DNA of 64,000 bases from Wuchereria bancrofti (lineage: Eukaryota; Nematoda; Chromadorea; Rhabditida; Onchocercidae), in contig SSBO01000007.1 in the NCBI GenBank assembly GCA_005281725.1, positions 2,362,402 to 2,426,401 of the forward strand, in the 5' to 3' direction. Position 1 is the stretch's first letter; the number at the start of each line of letters is the position of its first letter. Both the position numbers and the translations under genes were made by a program. Shown here piece after piece: positions 35,125 through 49,400 of this stretch. The notes beneath the pieces were generated by a model. The model saw only the letters and a list, made by a program, of their open reading frames with translations, was not told where the DNA came from and searched no databases.

Positions 35125-36018
35125 TAGTATATATATTAAAAGTAATCTTTCATATTTAAATATATATTAAAGGTAATCTTTTATATTTTATATATATATA
35201 TATTAAACACTAAGAATGTTATCAGAAACTTCTGGAAAATTCCTTTATTCTACTTATTGTGAAATCACTCATAGGCGGCATTACTGAGTGAGAGAGTTTT
35301 TGGCGGGGATTTGGATGTTTTGCACGTTTCTGTGTTCCCTAACTTATACATTGACATTTTTCTCTTTTGCATATTTAACTTTTACTCATCTTTTAATTGT
35401 CATTATTTAATGACTTCCTTGTAATTTTTTGTTTATTTTTTTGCTATGGTAGTTTGCTATATTGTTTTTTTTACTAAATTTGATTAGTATTAATTTAGGA
35501 TGTGGATGCTTTATGCGGGATTATAAAATGTTAAATAGATTTTACTATATCTGATTACAGTTCATTCTAGAATTATTTGAATTTCTTTTTTTTTGGATAT
35601 TTAACATATTGATATATATTAAAAGTAATTTTCTATATTTTAATATATACATTAAAAGTAATCTTTTATATATTAATATATAATTTAATATATATATATA
35701 TATATTAAAAGTAATCTTTTACATTTATATATGCTAATCTTTTATATCTTAATATATATATTAGAAGTAGTCCTTCATACTTTAATATATATATTAAAAG
35801 TAATTTTTATATTTTAAATATATATATTTTATGTATATATATATTCATTCATAAATATTTCATGAACAATGAAAGGTACATTTATCATTATTCATCTATT
35901 TTTATTGCTCATTGATTACTTTATTCTTTTTTTTTTTTGGATATTTAACATATTGATATATATATATATTTTAACATATATATTAAAAGTAATCTTTTAT
36001 ATTTAATATATATATATC
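35125..36018. repeat. AT-rich minisatellite with ATTAAAAGTAATCTTTTATA units
   Basis: A core close to ATATATTAAAAGTAATCTTTTATA recurs about ten times in three clusters (about 35128-35215, 35605-35825 and 35950-36018), separated by TA dinucleotide runs of varying length. Many units are near-palindromic: ATTAAAAG and CTTTTAT arms flank TAAT. A longer block, TTTGGATATTTAACATATTG plus TA run, is repeated at about 35596 and 35937. No protein is encoded. Confidence 0.85.
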
Positions 36019-36285
36019 ATCGATTTGTGCGCGCAGTGAATCATTTACAACAGTGATACTTAAATGCATTATATTAATAATAGCAAAAAATGACAACATC
36101 ATCTACTGTACATAACAGTAATTAGATTCAGAAATATTTTAATCAGAAAAACTTCCTCGGATTTAGATTCCAAGTAACAATGAAATCTGGAATTATCTTT
36201 AAATTTAAATTTCAAATTCTTCAAGTATTGGATAAGATTTGAGCTCGAGGAAAAATAGCATATATAATTGCTGTAAGAAGTTAAT

Positions 36286-37427
36286 TCAGTAAATTCCAGT
36301 GATAGTCGTCACTTCATCTTCATCCTCGTTTGTTTCATCACCGTCATTGACAACCGAAACGACAAATGATTGCATTGCACGACCGAGCTGATCCACGGAA
36401 GCAATAAGAGAATTCATGCGATTCGGTCTTGTATCGTACTCAATTCCTTCATCTTCTTCAGCCGAAGCTTCACTTGATTCAGGCTCTTCCAGACCATTTT
36501 CCTTATTTTCGCTTCCAGCATTTTGTTGCTGAAGTTGTATTTGTAAACACAATTTTTCGAAAGTTCAATTTGCAAATAAAATGAATGAAATATCGCCTTT
36601 TTTGGTCTCAGGCTGGATTCACAAACAATTTTACAACAGTTAAACTATCCGATATCCCATAGGCCTTTTGAAAATAAATGCCATGATTACTCAAGTCTTA
36701 TGATTGATTGAATAAGACCGCGATTTGCTGAACCTATTTTGGGAGTAAACATCTTAGCTCCTATATATCACAAAAATAGGTGACTCACTTGAGCAATAAT
36801 TGTTCGTAACCTTGCAAGTTGTGTTTCAAGTTGACGATTTTGTTCTTCTAGTATCCGGCTTCGTTGTTCCAGCCGTTCCTTATGCTGTCGCAACAGGTAC
36901 GCCTAAACAGGCGATGGATGGTAGAAAGATTGACGGAAGAAAGCAACAGAATGACAAGATTGTAAAAGTTAACCTCTCTCAACAGTTGATCGTCGCCACA
37001 GCTAGAAAGTGAGGGAACAGATCGTCCGGTTCCCATATTATTAGCAACACTTCGCGACATTACTGCATTATTTCCTCGCGTTAGATTCGGCGTTGAACCC
37101 ACAGCATTACCAAGCTTCTTCCGTCTTTCAATTTCTTTCTTCAGTTCTCTGAATTTATGTATTCGTCTAATGGTTAGCTTTAGTGCTTTCCATTTTCATT
37201 AAAAGTAATCAGTTTATTTCAAAAATTCAAGAAAATTCAGTTCTAAATACCTATTTTCATGCTGCAGCTTGTGCAGTACTTGATCCAACTCCTCCTTGTG
37301 CATTTGTTCAACCTGGGACAAAAGCTGTAAAGGCGACTTCAACTCTGTCATGCTCATTCTCATTTCCTCTCCAGTGTCGTTTGAAGCAGGGATCGGTGTA
37401 CCATTTTCACCTTGCGCTCTCCATAAT
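36286..37427 (-). other. Dystrophin C-terminal coiled coil and acidic tail
   Basis: Exons 37251-37427, 36974-37148, 36789-36902 and 36286-36528 encode the dystrobrevin-binding heptad region ([18 protein letters not shown]; later [20 protein letters not shown]). A Ser/Thr-rich spacer ([19 protein letters not shown]) separates the two heptad blocks. The final 80 residues are acidic ([22 protein letters not shown]) around a conserved-looking amphipathic stretch ([15 protein letters not shown]). Confidence 0.88.
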
Positions 37428-40400
37428 CTGAAATGATTGGTACTTATAATCAAAATTTAAACTTTTATTTATTTATTTAATTTTTTTTATTTGCTAGAAC
37501 TGGACAGCTGTTGAATGTATCAACTGGAAAAATGATGGTATATGTCAATATCGAAAAAGAAAATCGGCTTTTCGAATTTAAGAAACTTTTGAGAAAAAGA
37601 AGTTAGAAGCATTAATAACTATCATACGGAAAAGCATGAGTAAATTAAGCTACAGTGACCTTCGAGCACAAAGCTGTATTCGATTGTGGACTGGTTCGGT
37701 GAATGGATTAACAGGAGTAACATTACCGGTTTCCAACGGTGGTCCCTCATCTACCGTTTGTACTGGTAGATAACCGATTCGTGTCTTACTCTTCGATCGC
37801 AATTTGTTTCTTACCATTAGGCCAAAATCACGCACATCTTCACCTGATGTCGTCTAAAATTGTGCTTTAATTTTAAAAAAGTTTTAAATAATACTGTTTA
37901 AATAAAAATAAAAGACAAAGAGGATAGACTGAGAAAATAAATTATTTTAGAATGAACAATAGCCGGAATGAACAATATCAAACCTACCGGTAAGCAATAT
38001 TCCTGTATCGGATGTGATAATTTATGATTTTTAGCAAGTCTTTGACTAAAGAAACAGTTTTGACAAACATCAACATTGAAACATCGTAAACAACGATAAC
38101 GTAATCCAATAATTGGAAACATCTTGCAGACATTACATTTCGCCTATAAATTTTTGAATAAAACATCAGTAAGTAATTTCATGAAATAATAAAGAAAAGG
38201 CAGAAAATGAAGTTCTGAAAATGAAATTATTACTTCATGCAGTTATATAAGCTTTTCTTCCACTGTAGCATTTGTCAAGAAACTAGACTGGATTATGTAT
38301 CAGTAATTCATTATAATCTAAGATAGATTACTGAATCGCAAAGCTTAATTTATAAATTATTGTTAAAAATGCATCATGAATGATCTTTAAAGGAAATAAC
38401 CTATTTTACATTATAATGAATTATTGATGCAGGAATTTTCATTTAAAAAAAAATTTTTTTTCCACTTTCTTATCACCAAAATTTTTTTTATTCAGACAAA
38501 TTGGAAAGTGAAGTAGGGCATTGGATTTTACTTTCTTTGATTTAAACTTTACCTGATGTTTAGCAAATTCGGCACTAGCTAGTCGATGCATAACGGGTAA
38601 CCAAACAATACTTTGTGGTTCCTTTTTTAACCAATTCAAAAATTCATCAACTGAAATCAATCGTGGGTATTTTGCTGTTTCGAAACATGATCGCACCGAT
38701 GGTTCCACATTCGAGCCACCAAATGCTGCTGCTTCGCCGAAAAATCTTGGAATCTGAGAAAAAAATTAGGTTTTTGAAGAAAGAAAAACTTTTTGCATCA
38801 TTACTAGTAGACAGTTTAACTTTTGGAGAACTATTTTTGTTGCATATCCAATTAGTTGTTGTTTTGTTTATACTGTTAGCAATTAGTTGTTTGTTTAATT
38901 TCGAGTACAATTATTAGGTTTAGAGATTCATCAGTCAAATCTGAACTGTTTTTTAATGTAGTTCACTTAAAACAGAAGCAAAATTTTTGACAAAACTTGG
39001 AAAAGTCAAAGTTACATGGATGATATCGTATAAGAGAAGGGCAAGTTTCTTCTGATCAATACCTTCATTGTTTGCAATAAGTTGATACAAGTCTGAAATG
39101 TCTACTTATGAAAGTTTCTAAAATTAAGTTTTAAAATGAGAAATCTCCACCACAAGTTTATTAAACCATTAAAACTGAATGAAACTGCTCGGCACAGAAA
39201 GGTACCAAAAAGAGGGAGTGCCGAGCTACTTGATTAGTCAGTAATATTTAAGTTAACCGGAAGGAGATATTTGAAACTGTAGAGTGAAATGTTTACATCT
39301 ATATTTGTCTTCCAGATTTGAATTGCATAATGTTGCGAGAAGCACACGAAACGAAAATATCCGCATGATACAATCACGTGCCCTGAAAAAATCCATTGCA
39401 GTTTGGAGGTCGCTTCTAAATTGAAAGTAGTATAGTTAGAGCAGTATTCGAATCAGACTTTGTCAGTTTTTTGTAATTGGTGATGGATGCAATTATGCAT
39501 ATAAGTTTCTTCATAGTACTAGTGATGCTATCCGGTGCAATTCCAAAACATAATCTCCTCAGAAGAAGGAAACATCCGTTTTCATGTACAGCTTACAGTC
39601 CTCTGAAGTGAAGTAGTCGCTTGTGAAGTTGTAAGTTGCTATTGACAACTAAGGAGTACATATGGAAAGGAAGTGAAAGTTAACTCTGGTCATCAATCCA
39701 TCAAGAAATAAGCATAGTTTATACAAATCTTCTATTACTGACTAATCTAGCTTCTATTTGACCAAAACTAACTCCTTTTTACAAAACAAAAATTTTTCAC
39801 TTCCATTTCAGTATATGAAAGGCTTCCCTAAAAAGAAAATACAACTTGTAAAAGTCTTCGGTAATGGGTGATTAGGGTTGCTGGGCAGTCGGACATTAAT
39901 TATTCTACTAAGAGATAAGAAGGATGATTTATGATCCTTGTTATAATGCTCTAAAGATGGTGCTGGAATAAAAGGAATAGGCATGCATATCTTCTGCATT
40001 TGGTTAAATTCAAGTTCCTTATTAAAAAAGTGTTTAGAACTCACGGGTCGAACACATTCAAAACAAAATTGAGTAGTAAATCAACAGCCAGTGGTATGGA
40101 GTGTATCAATTTGGGATACTTTTCTTGTGCCGTCTCAAACAAAGGTACCAAACACATCACTGCATCTTTCATCGATAAGCACTGCTCACCTAACATCGAA
40201 TTGAGAGCTTGCAAACTCAAGTCTATATCTTCCAGAGTTAGCAAATCCACTAAAATACATCACTCTGAGATATGAAAAAAGTTTTCTGTAAGAAATATAA
40301 CACATTTTTCGAATTCAACACAGTAAGCATACATTTTCGCGGAGGGCAAACATCATTAGGTATTGCAGCAATAACTGCAGTCTGGTGAACTTACAACACA

Positions 40401-43400
40401 GACGCTTCTGGATTGCTCGCAATTTCATCGCTGTTCGATAAGCACTAAATTTGACCTGATTGAAAGCGGTGAGTTCTTCCATAATCTCAACCATTGCTGG
40501 ATGATCCCACTGAGTCACTTCCGTCTCGTGACTACAATTTACAACGATCATGTAGATTCAAATGTAGTGACGACTGCTTTCTATAAAATTTCAGTATGTT
40601 TTACCCGCAGTAAACACTATGCTTTAAAAAATTAGCGATTTACTTGATATAATAGGGCAAATGATTAGAAGCAGAGACAGCTCGTTGCCAGGGTGCCTGA
40701 ACACTGTCTCTTAAAAAATGTTGACTCGATGGACCAAAATCGGTCATAGCTCGTTCCAAGGCAGCGGTACGAATTCGTAAATCTGATTTCAACTTTGTCA
40801 TCCTGAAAAAACAGAACAATTGGCACTTTTCTAAAAAACAAATACATATGCTTTATCATGAGGATGAACAAACTGAACAAATAACTCAACATTAATGTGT
40901 CTCGACGTAGAGCTAAGTTCAGGAAAGATTTAACAATTACTATCAATATTTAGAAACATCTTGACAAGATTATGCATTTTTTGACCAAGTAATGAGATAT
41001 ACTCTTTAGCTTCTGATTTTGTTCAAAAATCGAATCTTAAAAAGACTATCAGATGACACTTATCTTCTAGAGTTCATTAATGAACAGTAGTGAAAAGTTC
41101 TCATTAAATCTTCTTGCTTCAAGAGAAGTCTTAACAAAGAGAGAAGTAATTCCTGAGATTTTCCTACAGTAAATTTAAGATCCACTTCTAATGGAATAAA
41201 AAAAGGAACTTGTCACTAAAAGTATTGGACCGGATCAAATCAATTTAAAAGCAATAATTTGTAAGTTTAAGAGTAAATAAAAAATGAAAACAGTTAAATT
41301 AATTTTCCATGAAAAAAAAAATAACCACAGAGGAAATAAATCAATTTATTTTCCCCGAATTTACTTTTCATATTATTTTATTATCCTTTTTTACTTTTTA
41401 CGCAAGATCATAAATTTAAATTTCCTGACGACAATATGAAACTTCCATCTACTTTTCAACGTATATATCTTGTAAAATGTATAACAAACTCATTTAATTA
41501 ATCCCCCTGCATAAAAAAATACTGTTATTGTCGGAGATCACTAAAGACACATTCTTTTTACCAAAATTTTCAGAAAAAAAATCAGTGATTGAAGCATATT
41601 CCTTCATGAAAAATGCTTTTATATGAATTTTTTGAAATTAACATCATTAAAATACCCGGGCAGATCACTGAGAGAAAAAAGGACTAAAGCATACTATCAT
41701 ATTTCAGCTCGATTGAAACGAATTCAGTGACAGAAGGCAAATTTTTTTAATCTTAACTAAGCTCCAGCAATTTTACTAATTCACGACAATTCCACTCATT
41801 AATTAAAAATAGAAGGTTATTGGATGAAAAAATTAAATCGTCAAAAAATCTTTTTTTGTTGAAGAGAAGGAACTTTTACCTTTATTATTTAAAATTGCTA
41901 CTACATAGAAAACTAAAACAATAAAAAAAGAAGTGCTGCTCAAGTCACACATCAAGCGCAAAAGTTAGTACATCATTTTCCGCAAATAGAAGTTTTGCAA
42001 AATTATCTCTGTAGTAATCAGATTAATCTGCAATATACATTTGCTTTTTTTTCCAGATGATTACTTATTATTAATGAAAATACTTGACAAAAGATGTTTT
42101 GCCAAGAAATGTTTCTGACAGACAGCAGTTATTAATAGACTGCGCAGACGTCAATATAGCTATTCCAAGCTTTGCGATACATTAGACATAAACAGTGATT
42201 ATTATGGTGATGTATTATACAACTTTTAATTCAAAGTATAACAACACACCTATCATTGATTGACTTCAATTGCGCACTTGGCTCAGATGCCAGTTCGACA
42301 TCCGATGCTAACAGCTGCCCACTCCAGTCATTTGCATCATCGACATATATTCGTGTTCGGGCTAAGTACTCCTTCAATTGTTCACTTTCATCGACTGCTA
42401 CTGTTAACTCTTCTAATCTTAATTCTTCTATGGGTCGAAGTTGTTCCATTCGTTCTTCCATATTTGAAAGTACCAACTGACATTCTGCTATAGCTGACGC
42501 TAACTTTTCCATCTTTGCATTTGCATCATGAATGATATAAGCCCAGGCATTCAGCTGTTCTCGCAATTTATTCCATTCTTGTATCAAACGGTCACTATCA
42601 GATTTAATTTGAATACCGACACGTCTTAGTTCTGCATTCTCATCATCTGAAACGATAAAATGCTTGGCTTAAATAAATATCAATCATTTCGAAAAAATTT
42701 AAGTCAAATAAATATTTGCATTTTTCTGTTCAAATATCTATCAGAAGATGCATGGGTCACTAGACTGATTCCTTTTTTCTGCTCTGCAAACTATTCTAAA
42801 ATCTTAATGATTGCTTATCGAAAGGAAAAATTATTTCTGACATATGCTGTTTTTATTATTTTAGTAAACAGGCACATTTTACAAGATGTTAATGAAATTG
42901 ACCATACGAATTATGTGAAGTCTGGCGTTATAATATGCCATTGCAAAGTCATTAAAATTTATTTCATGAGCGAACAAAAATACTTACCATTTTCTTTATC
43001 TGGCAACAAAACGCTGGTACTTCTCGTTCGGGGTCGTAGGTCATGCTGCATAAGATAACTATGGGCCGATGTTACACATTCGTCAACATCACGCTGACGA
43101 AGCTTCATTTCATGTTCAAGTTTCTAGAAAAAGACTTCTTCCACTTTTCAAAACTAAAATAAAAAACGATTGAAAACATTTTCGATGATAAGCGAAAATA
43201 AAATTTGAAATTAGTTCTTAAGAAGAATAGATTACGCTCTTCAAAATAAATTTACTTACTGTTAAAAGCGCATCAAGCCAGAGCCTATGAAAGTTATTTA
43301 ATTAAATCAAATAACTTTCATAACTAGTTCTACTAAAGGAAAAGCATCATATGCCCAATTTCCTGGACATGGAAGAGTGTTGGATTCTTAATTTAGTATG

Positions 43401-46400
43401 TGTTTTTTTGTTTGTAAAGTCATGAAGAGAAAACAGGTAAGTGAAATAATACCTGGACGAAACTGGTTTGTTCTTGTACCCGAGCCAGCGAACCACCCAC
43501 TGGCTGTTCTTCAAGTAATGCTTTACTTTGCGCTTCAGCCCAAAACAAATTTTCAGCCAACTGCGTGAATAATTTTTCCCATTCTTCCTGAGCATTCATT
43601 AGACGGGTCCTGGAAGTGAATTATTAGAAAGGAATAAAAATGGGGATGGATTCATTGATGTAACTTTCCCAGGCTTTGCCAGAAGAAAAAAGTGCTGGTG
43701 ACTTTCTTCATCTTATTAATATTTTAAAGGTTAAACAGCATCCACTCACTTTATGCCCTATAAATGTGATTATTACAAGCATTCTGGATGAGTTAATAAC
43801 TTCGGATACTAGGAAGGCAAGCATAAATAATATATGGGTCAGAGATAATGATTAATGTCGATAATATATGCAATCAAAATTACTTGCGCATAAAACAAAA
43901 TTTACGAATAATTTGGAATCAAAACGAATAATAGATAATTTCATCACAGCAAAGTATTCAGGTAGCATCAGCTTATATCAATGACATTATTATGGAAAAG
44001 AGATTTTGGATTTTGGACATATTATTAAGGCGCTTCTATAAATTCTTCTGGATCATACAAAATAAAATTATGAAAGAAAAAAAGCCACCTGATAGCATCA
44101 GCTAATCCGACCAGATGTCGCCATCTGATATCGATATGACTTAACCGCTCTTTGAGATGTTCTCGTTCTTTAAGATCTTCCACTCGACGTGTCAGTTGAG
44201 CACCCATATCTTCCACTGATCTGATAACATCCTTATGAGCATTCATATCAGCTCGTACACTCTATAATTTTATTAACTTATTACTGCTTTTCCTGACTGT
44301 ACTTAAAAAATATCTTCCACTGCATCTCAGAACCGACATACCGGTACTGACAATTGAAGAGTCTTTTCTTTAAAATCTATAACAGGGAAACAACGTTACA
44401 GCTGCAGTTGCTTAGTTTGGCAGTTCGAATTAAAAAAAAATTCCTTTTTATCATTGCTTAACTTTGCAAATCAAGAAAGTTTTAACTCAACTTCTTTATT
44501 GCTTTCTTAGAGCATTTTTTTCCTTCCTTAAAATTCTTCCTATAAATCAAGAAAACTGAAGGAATACTCAGTACAGTTAATACTTTTTAAAAGTAGTATG
44601 AACTTTCACCTTCTCATCTTCGATCCATTTCTTCCTTTTAACAGAATCTTTAAGCATTTGTGTATTTATTGTTATTTCATTGAGCTCTACCAAAGACGCC
44701 TCAACACTATTCATCCATTCTTCCAGTTGCTCCAAAGAGGAATAGAAATCACTTCTAGCTCGAAGAGCTGCCTCTAACACCGCCCGACGAATACGAACAC
44801 TGCAATTAACTTACCATCCATCCATTCATTCCCTTTCATTTTTTAACTACCTGAACTATCGGATAAATTAGCAGCAATCTCCCTACCACTTTGGTCGCTC
44901 TTATGCATCCAAATTCAGGAAATTCCAAGAGTCAATTTAGCAAATTAAAAAACCATAAGGAAAATTTAGTGCTTCCTTTTTGCTTGTTATAATCGTGAAC
45001 AAAGACTTATGTTTGACTTTCGTAAGGAAGACAAAAAATCGGTTTTCAAATCGAATCCTTTATCCATTAGTTGGGTAGTTTTAAACAAAAGTATTTAAAT
45101 TTCATATGTAATATAGGTCAAAAGGATGTAATATAAGAGTTTAAACTTGAAAATAGCGAATTCTTACTTATTATTAAATTTACTCCATAAAGTAATCAAT
45201 TTTGAGCACAAACTCTTACTTATCATTAAATTTACTCCATAAAGCATTCAGCCTTGAGATTGTATGAGATAAGTTATGCCCTTCATCAGCGCGGTAATTA
45301 TCCAATAAAGCATTGCTACACTCATTCAGTTCATCCATCTTGAATTTCATTTTTCCCGCTATTTCAGCTATTTCTTGAATCTCGCTAAGCTCTTGCTTGA
45401 GTGTTTGTAGGTCAGCTGCATCCACCTTACTGCCATCAACTACTCTGTAAAAATACTCTTCTTATTTCCAGTTATTTATTGCGTTATTAGAAGCAACAAA
45501 AGTAAGAAAAATGATGAATTCTAAAGTTATCAAAGCAAAGGTAAGAGAATAACGTATAGTCAAATTTTGTGATTAGAAATTTGTCCCCTAATTTCTCAAT
45601 TTCTCAAACAAAAAAACAAACCTTTCCTGAACATTAGCAAGCCATATACTCAATGATTTTCTTAATTTATCCCAAGCTCGACTTTCTTCCAGCATTTTTG
45701 TTAATGTTATTTTTCGCCTTTGACATTCACCCAATATCCTATTACACTCCACGGTCATTACTTCACTCCTTTCCCGTACTACCTTATTTTGACTTTCATC
45801 CAAAATCCGGATCAAATCCAGATGGCGCATTTTTAACTGATCAATAAAAGCCTGAAAAGAAAAGAACTTTTTTGAAACACTAGTCAACTTAAAATTGTAG
45901 TGATTTCTTTTAATTTATATAATTTTTTTCTAATGAAAATATCAATTTCAGTAAAGTCCTAAATTATATAACAAGCATGATAAAACAAATTAATACTGCT
46001 TACATTAAGCTTCGTACTTGTTAAGTAGAATCTTTATAGCTTCTTTCTAGGCCAAGAAATATTATCTGAATCCTATTCTGTTATAAAAATGAACAATCAT
46101 TCATACTCATGTTTAGAAATTAGTTTGCCTAAAAAAAAAAGAAAAAAAAAAACGGTAATTGCTCAGAAAACAAACCTGCATTTGAATGGCTGCATTTCTT
46201 ATGCTTTCCGAATCGGCCAAATCGACGGTTAAAGATGCGTCACGTTCCGTTTCCGTTAACCAGTGTCCCATATGTACTATGGTGTCCATCAGAAGCCGCT
46301 CTTTGGATGACAGATTTGATGCAATAGATTCAAGTGCCACAGATTCATTTAAGGTTCCATACTCACTTGTGTGAGATTCTTTTTCTTCAGCAATACTCGA

Positions 46401-49400
46401 CAAAGTAGTTCGTACTTCATTGGTCAGTTCTTCTTCACCAACGGCTTCTGAAATAAATTTGTTTGTTAAATAAATTTCCTTTAGAACTCAGATAGGAAGC
46501 ATAAATACAACCTTTTCTAAACTCTTTCTTAAACCATTAAAATTAAAAAAGAAACAAAATTTCTTATCCAGGCCTTATCGGTATGTCCGACGACATTTCA
46601 TGAATTCAAAACATTATAAAACATTCCGTTTAAATGTGATGAAAGCGAAAAATTACCTGAAGTTACTGAGGATGAATCGTGTTCTAAAGTTGGCAAGCAA
46701 GCAGTGACAGCCAGTTTTTCCTTATCGCTCATCCATTTACGTAAGGTATCTCGTACGATCTGCAAATAGAAAAATATTTGCAAATATTTCCAAAAGGATG
46801 TAAAACTTCGATATACAATCTTAGTCAGCATATAAAGTTATGCTTAGATCAAAAAAATTCTCTAACTTCTTTTAATGTTTTCTTTCATAAGCGAATTCAT
46901 GAAAAAAATATTCCATAGAGCATTCGATTAAAATTTGAAAGTCTTTTTAAAGTTTGAGTGTCTTCCTGCATATTTAGATTGAAAATCCAATTATTTTTAA
47001 AGACCAATAGTTACTAATATATTATGACAAGTTGTGATAAGCCTTGTGATAAGTCTAGACTAGCATACGCCTCTGTTCTGTGGTTGGCAACATCATTACC
47101 TCTTTTTTAATGAGTTTAAACTTAACTGTTAAGTGTACAAATCGAAGGAATTCCTATATTTTGATATGATGAGTGATGTATCAAAATTGAATGAAAGTAT
47201 TCATTAATTACTTTCCATTATACTGCCAAAATTTCTAAAATAGTATCAAAACTAACAATTCCAAATTGTTCATCGATTACTGCTTCACCTAATGAAAAAA
47301 CATCCTTCCATTGCTTTTCCAGTCTGTTAGCAACTTCGTCAGCTTCAGGCTCGTGCAAACGGACGTAATCCAAATCAGTTCCGGACGGTACGAAAATTGT
47401 CGCACTTTCTACTCTAAAACGTTTCTTACAATAAAAATGAATTTGATTTACTAACTTTTTTTTGATTTGCTGATAGAATTTGATTTGTTTTGCCTTCCAC
47501 CTAATTCTGTGGGAATAATTTTGAATCACTAGCTTATGAACTGAAATAAAATTAAATTAAAATGTAATAAATAAAATGATTTTGATTAGCTAATCGGAGT
47601 GCTTCAAATGGGCCAAGTATTTCCAAAATATTTAATTGATATGCTTTCTGCTTTTCCAGCAAAATGAGCTAATTAAGAGAAGAAATGAATGGTACATAAG
47701 ACATTTCTAAATGCAAAAACTAGAAATAAAAGTGAACAACAGGCAAAAAAAAATCGATTAATCAAATCACTGCCAATGATTATTTATTCTAGCACTAATC
47801 TTTTAATAATGATCTTTTTAAACGGACTTACAACTGAATCGCTTTTTCCGTTTGCTCACAAAACTTCTGCAATTTTTTCAGATCATCTTGGAAATTTTCA
47901 GCGGCATTCACGGCACAATCGAGCTCCAATTTTCGGTCACGCAAAAGATTTCGAATCTGAAAGCACTACTTTTTCCTCTAGTAAAAAACAAGGAAAACAT
48001 GTCTAGATTAGATTTAAAAGAAAATGTCCACTTTCTTCCAGCATTCTAGCACTACTATCTTGTCTATTAGAAATTTTTACTTAGCAAATTTGAAGGAAAG
48101 AATCAAAAATATTTGAAACACCCTAAAAAGAGAGCCCAGATGAAACTCGTAAGCAATGACTGGTTAGATTTCCTGGACGAACAATTTATAAATGATTTCA
48201 GCATAAAGAGAAGATTTGGATAAGCAGGAAATTTGCTGCAGATGAAATTTCAGCACCCCTATTAACTGTTATGAAGCTTTTTCTAGAAAATAATGTTTCT
48301 GTCATAAAATCATCTTTTTGGATTGTTAAAAATTGGCAGCATATGGAAAATAATCTACCGAGCTAAGACGCTTCCCAATTTCTGATACGGCTCGCCGTAT
48401 TCGATGTTTACTGCTTGGATCCGTCAATTGGACGCTAATTAGATGATCTTTCAAACGCTCAATGGCTTGCAAATTTGCACGCTTCGTTTCGTAGCTGTGT
48501 AAGCGTTCCTGTAACTAATTTATAGAAGAAAAGAGAAATATTTTGATTTTTTAGCCGAATGTTTTATTGTTGGTATTAGTCTCAGCTTTTTTTAAAATTC
48601 CATTTTTCTCTTGAGAATTACAGATAGCCTAATTAGAAAGCGGACTAAATGCAATTGCTTTGATAATTAATACCCGATCTTTGCTATCACAAGACGTCAA
48701 TGGAAAATTCTAAAAAGCATAACTTTGACTGTCAGTGATAAAAAGAAATTTTACCTCTAATTTCAATACAAGTTCTTTTAAAACAGGCAAATTCAATGGA
48801 GTGATAATAATAGCACATTCCGCTTCTGTTTCATCACACCTTCAATCATAATCAAAAGTAATTTGATAGTTCAAATACTTTTCGGCAATATGAAAAAATT
48901 AAAGTGAAACTATTCAAAAGAAAAGGAATTGGGTTCAAATCTTTTTGTATTCCTCTCTTTACTATTCTAAAATCGTCAATGATAAGGTCAAGGAAATTAG
49001 AAATAACTCATTTATAGGTTATAGTTGATAAGTTGTGATCATTTCAGAAAGTCTATTCAAAAGAAATATAATCCATTAACAGATAAATGTTCCAAATATT
49101 CAACTAATACAGTACCCAATACAGTAATTGGGTCTTCAACCAAAGCTTGTCAACTTTTCGCAAGTCATGCTTTTCAGTATTCTAGTGTTTTATTTTACTT
49201 TGTTTAATGGATGTTCCTGTTTATTTATTATGTTCAGGTATTTTTAGGGTGGTAGTTATGTTTTTGTTGTGGGAATGGGTCTTTCTGCTCGGAGTTATTC
49301 ATATGAGATTATTTTTATGTGTAGTTGCTTGCATTTTTGTTATTCAATAAGGGTTTCTTTTAGTTTTTTTTTTGGTTCTAGTGGAAATTGTCATTAAAAC

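Larger units (their letters stand above)
34668..36285. other. Intergenic region between dystrophin and DDX27
   Basis: Both genes run on the minus strand, dystrophin upstream. The gap of about 1.6 kb holds no gene; its second half is an AT minisatellite. It should contain the dystrophin 3' UTR and the DDX27 promoter or trans-splice region. Confidence 0.7.

Noticed and set aside
42660..43058. 132-aa plus-strand frame
   Set aside because: It spans a dystrophin intron and the antisense of exon 42988-43123; residue composition is that of AT-rich intron.
43260..43284. A 25-nt dystrophin microexon (LWLDALLT) with a strong GTAAGT donor
   Set aside because: It would need an incoming phase of 2, but the previous exon (43453-43609) ends in phase 0. 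That exon joins directly in phase to 42988-43123, giving a good spectrin helix.
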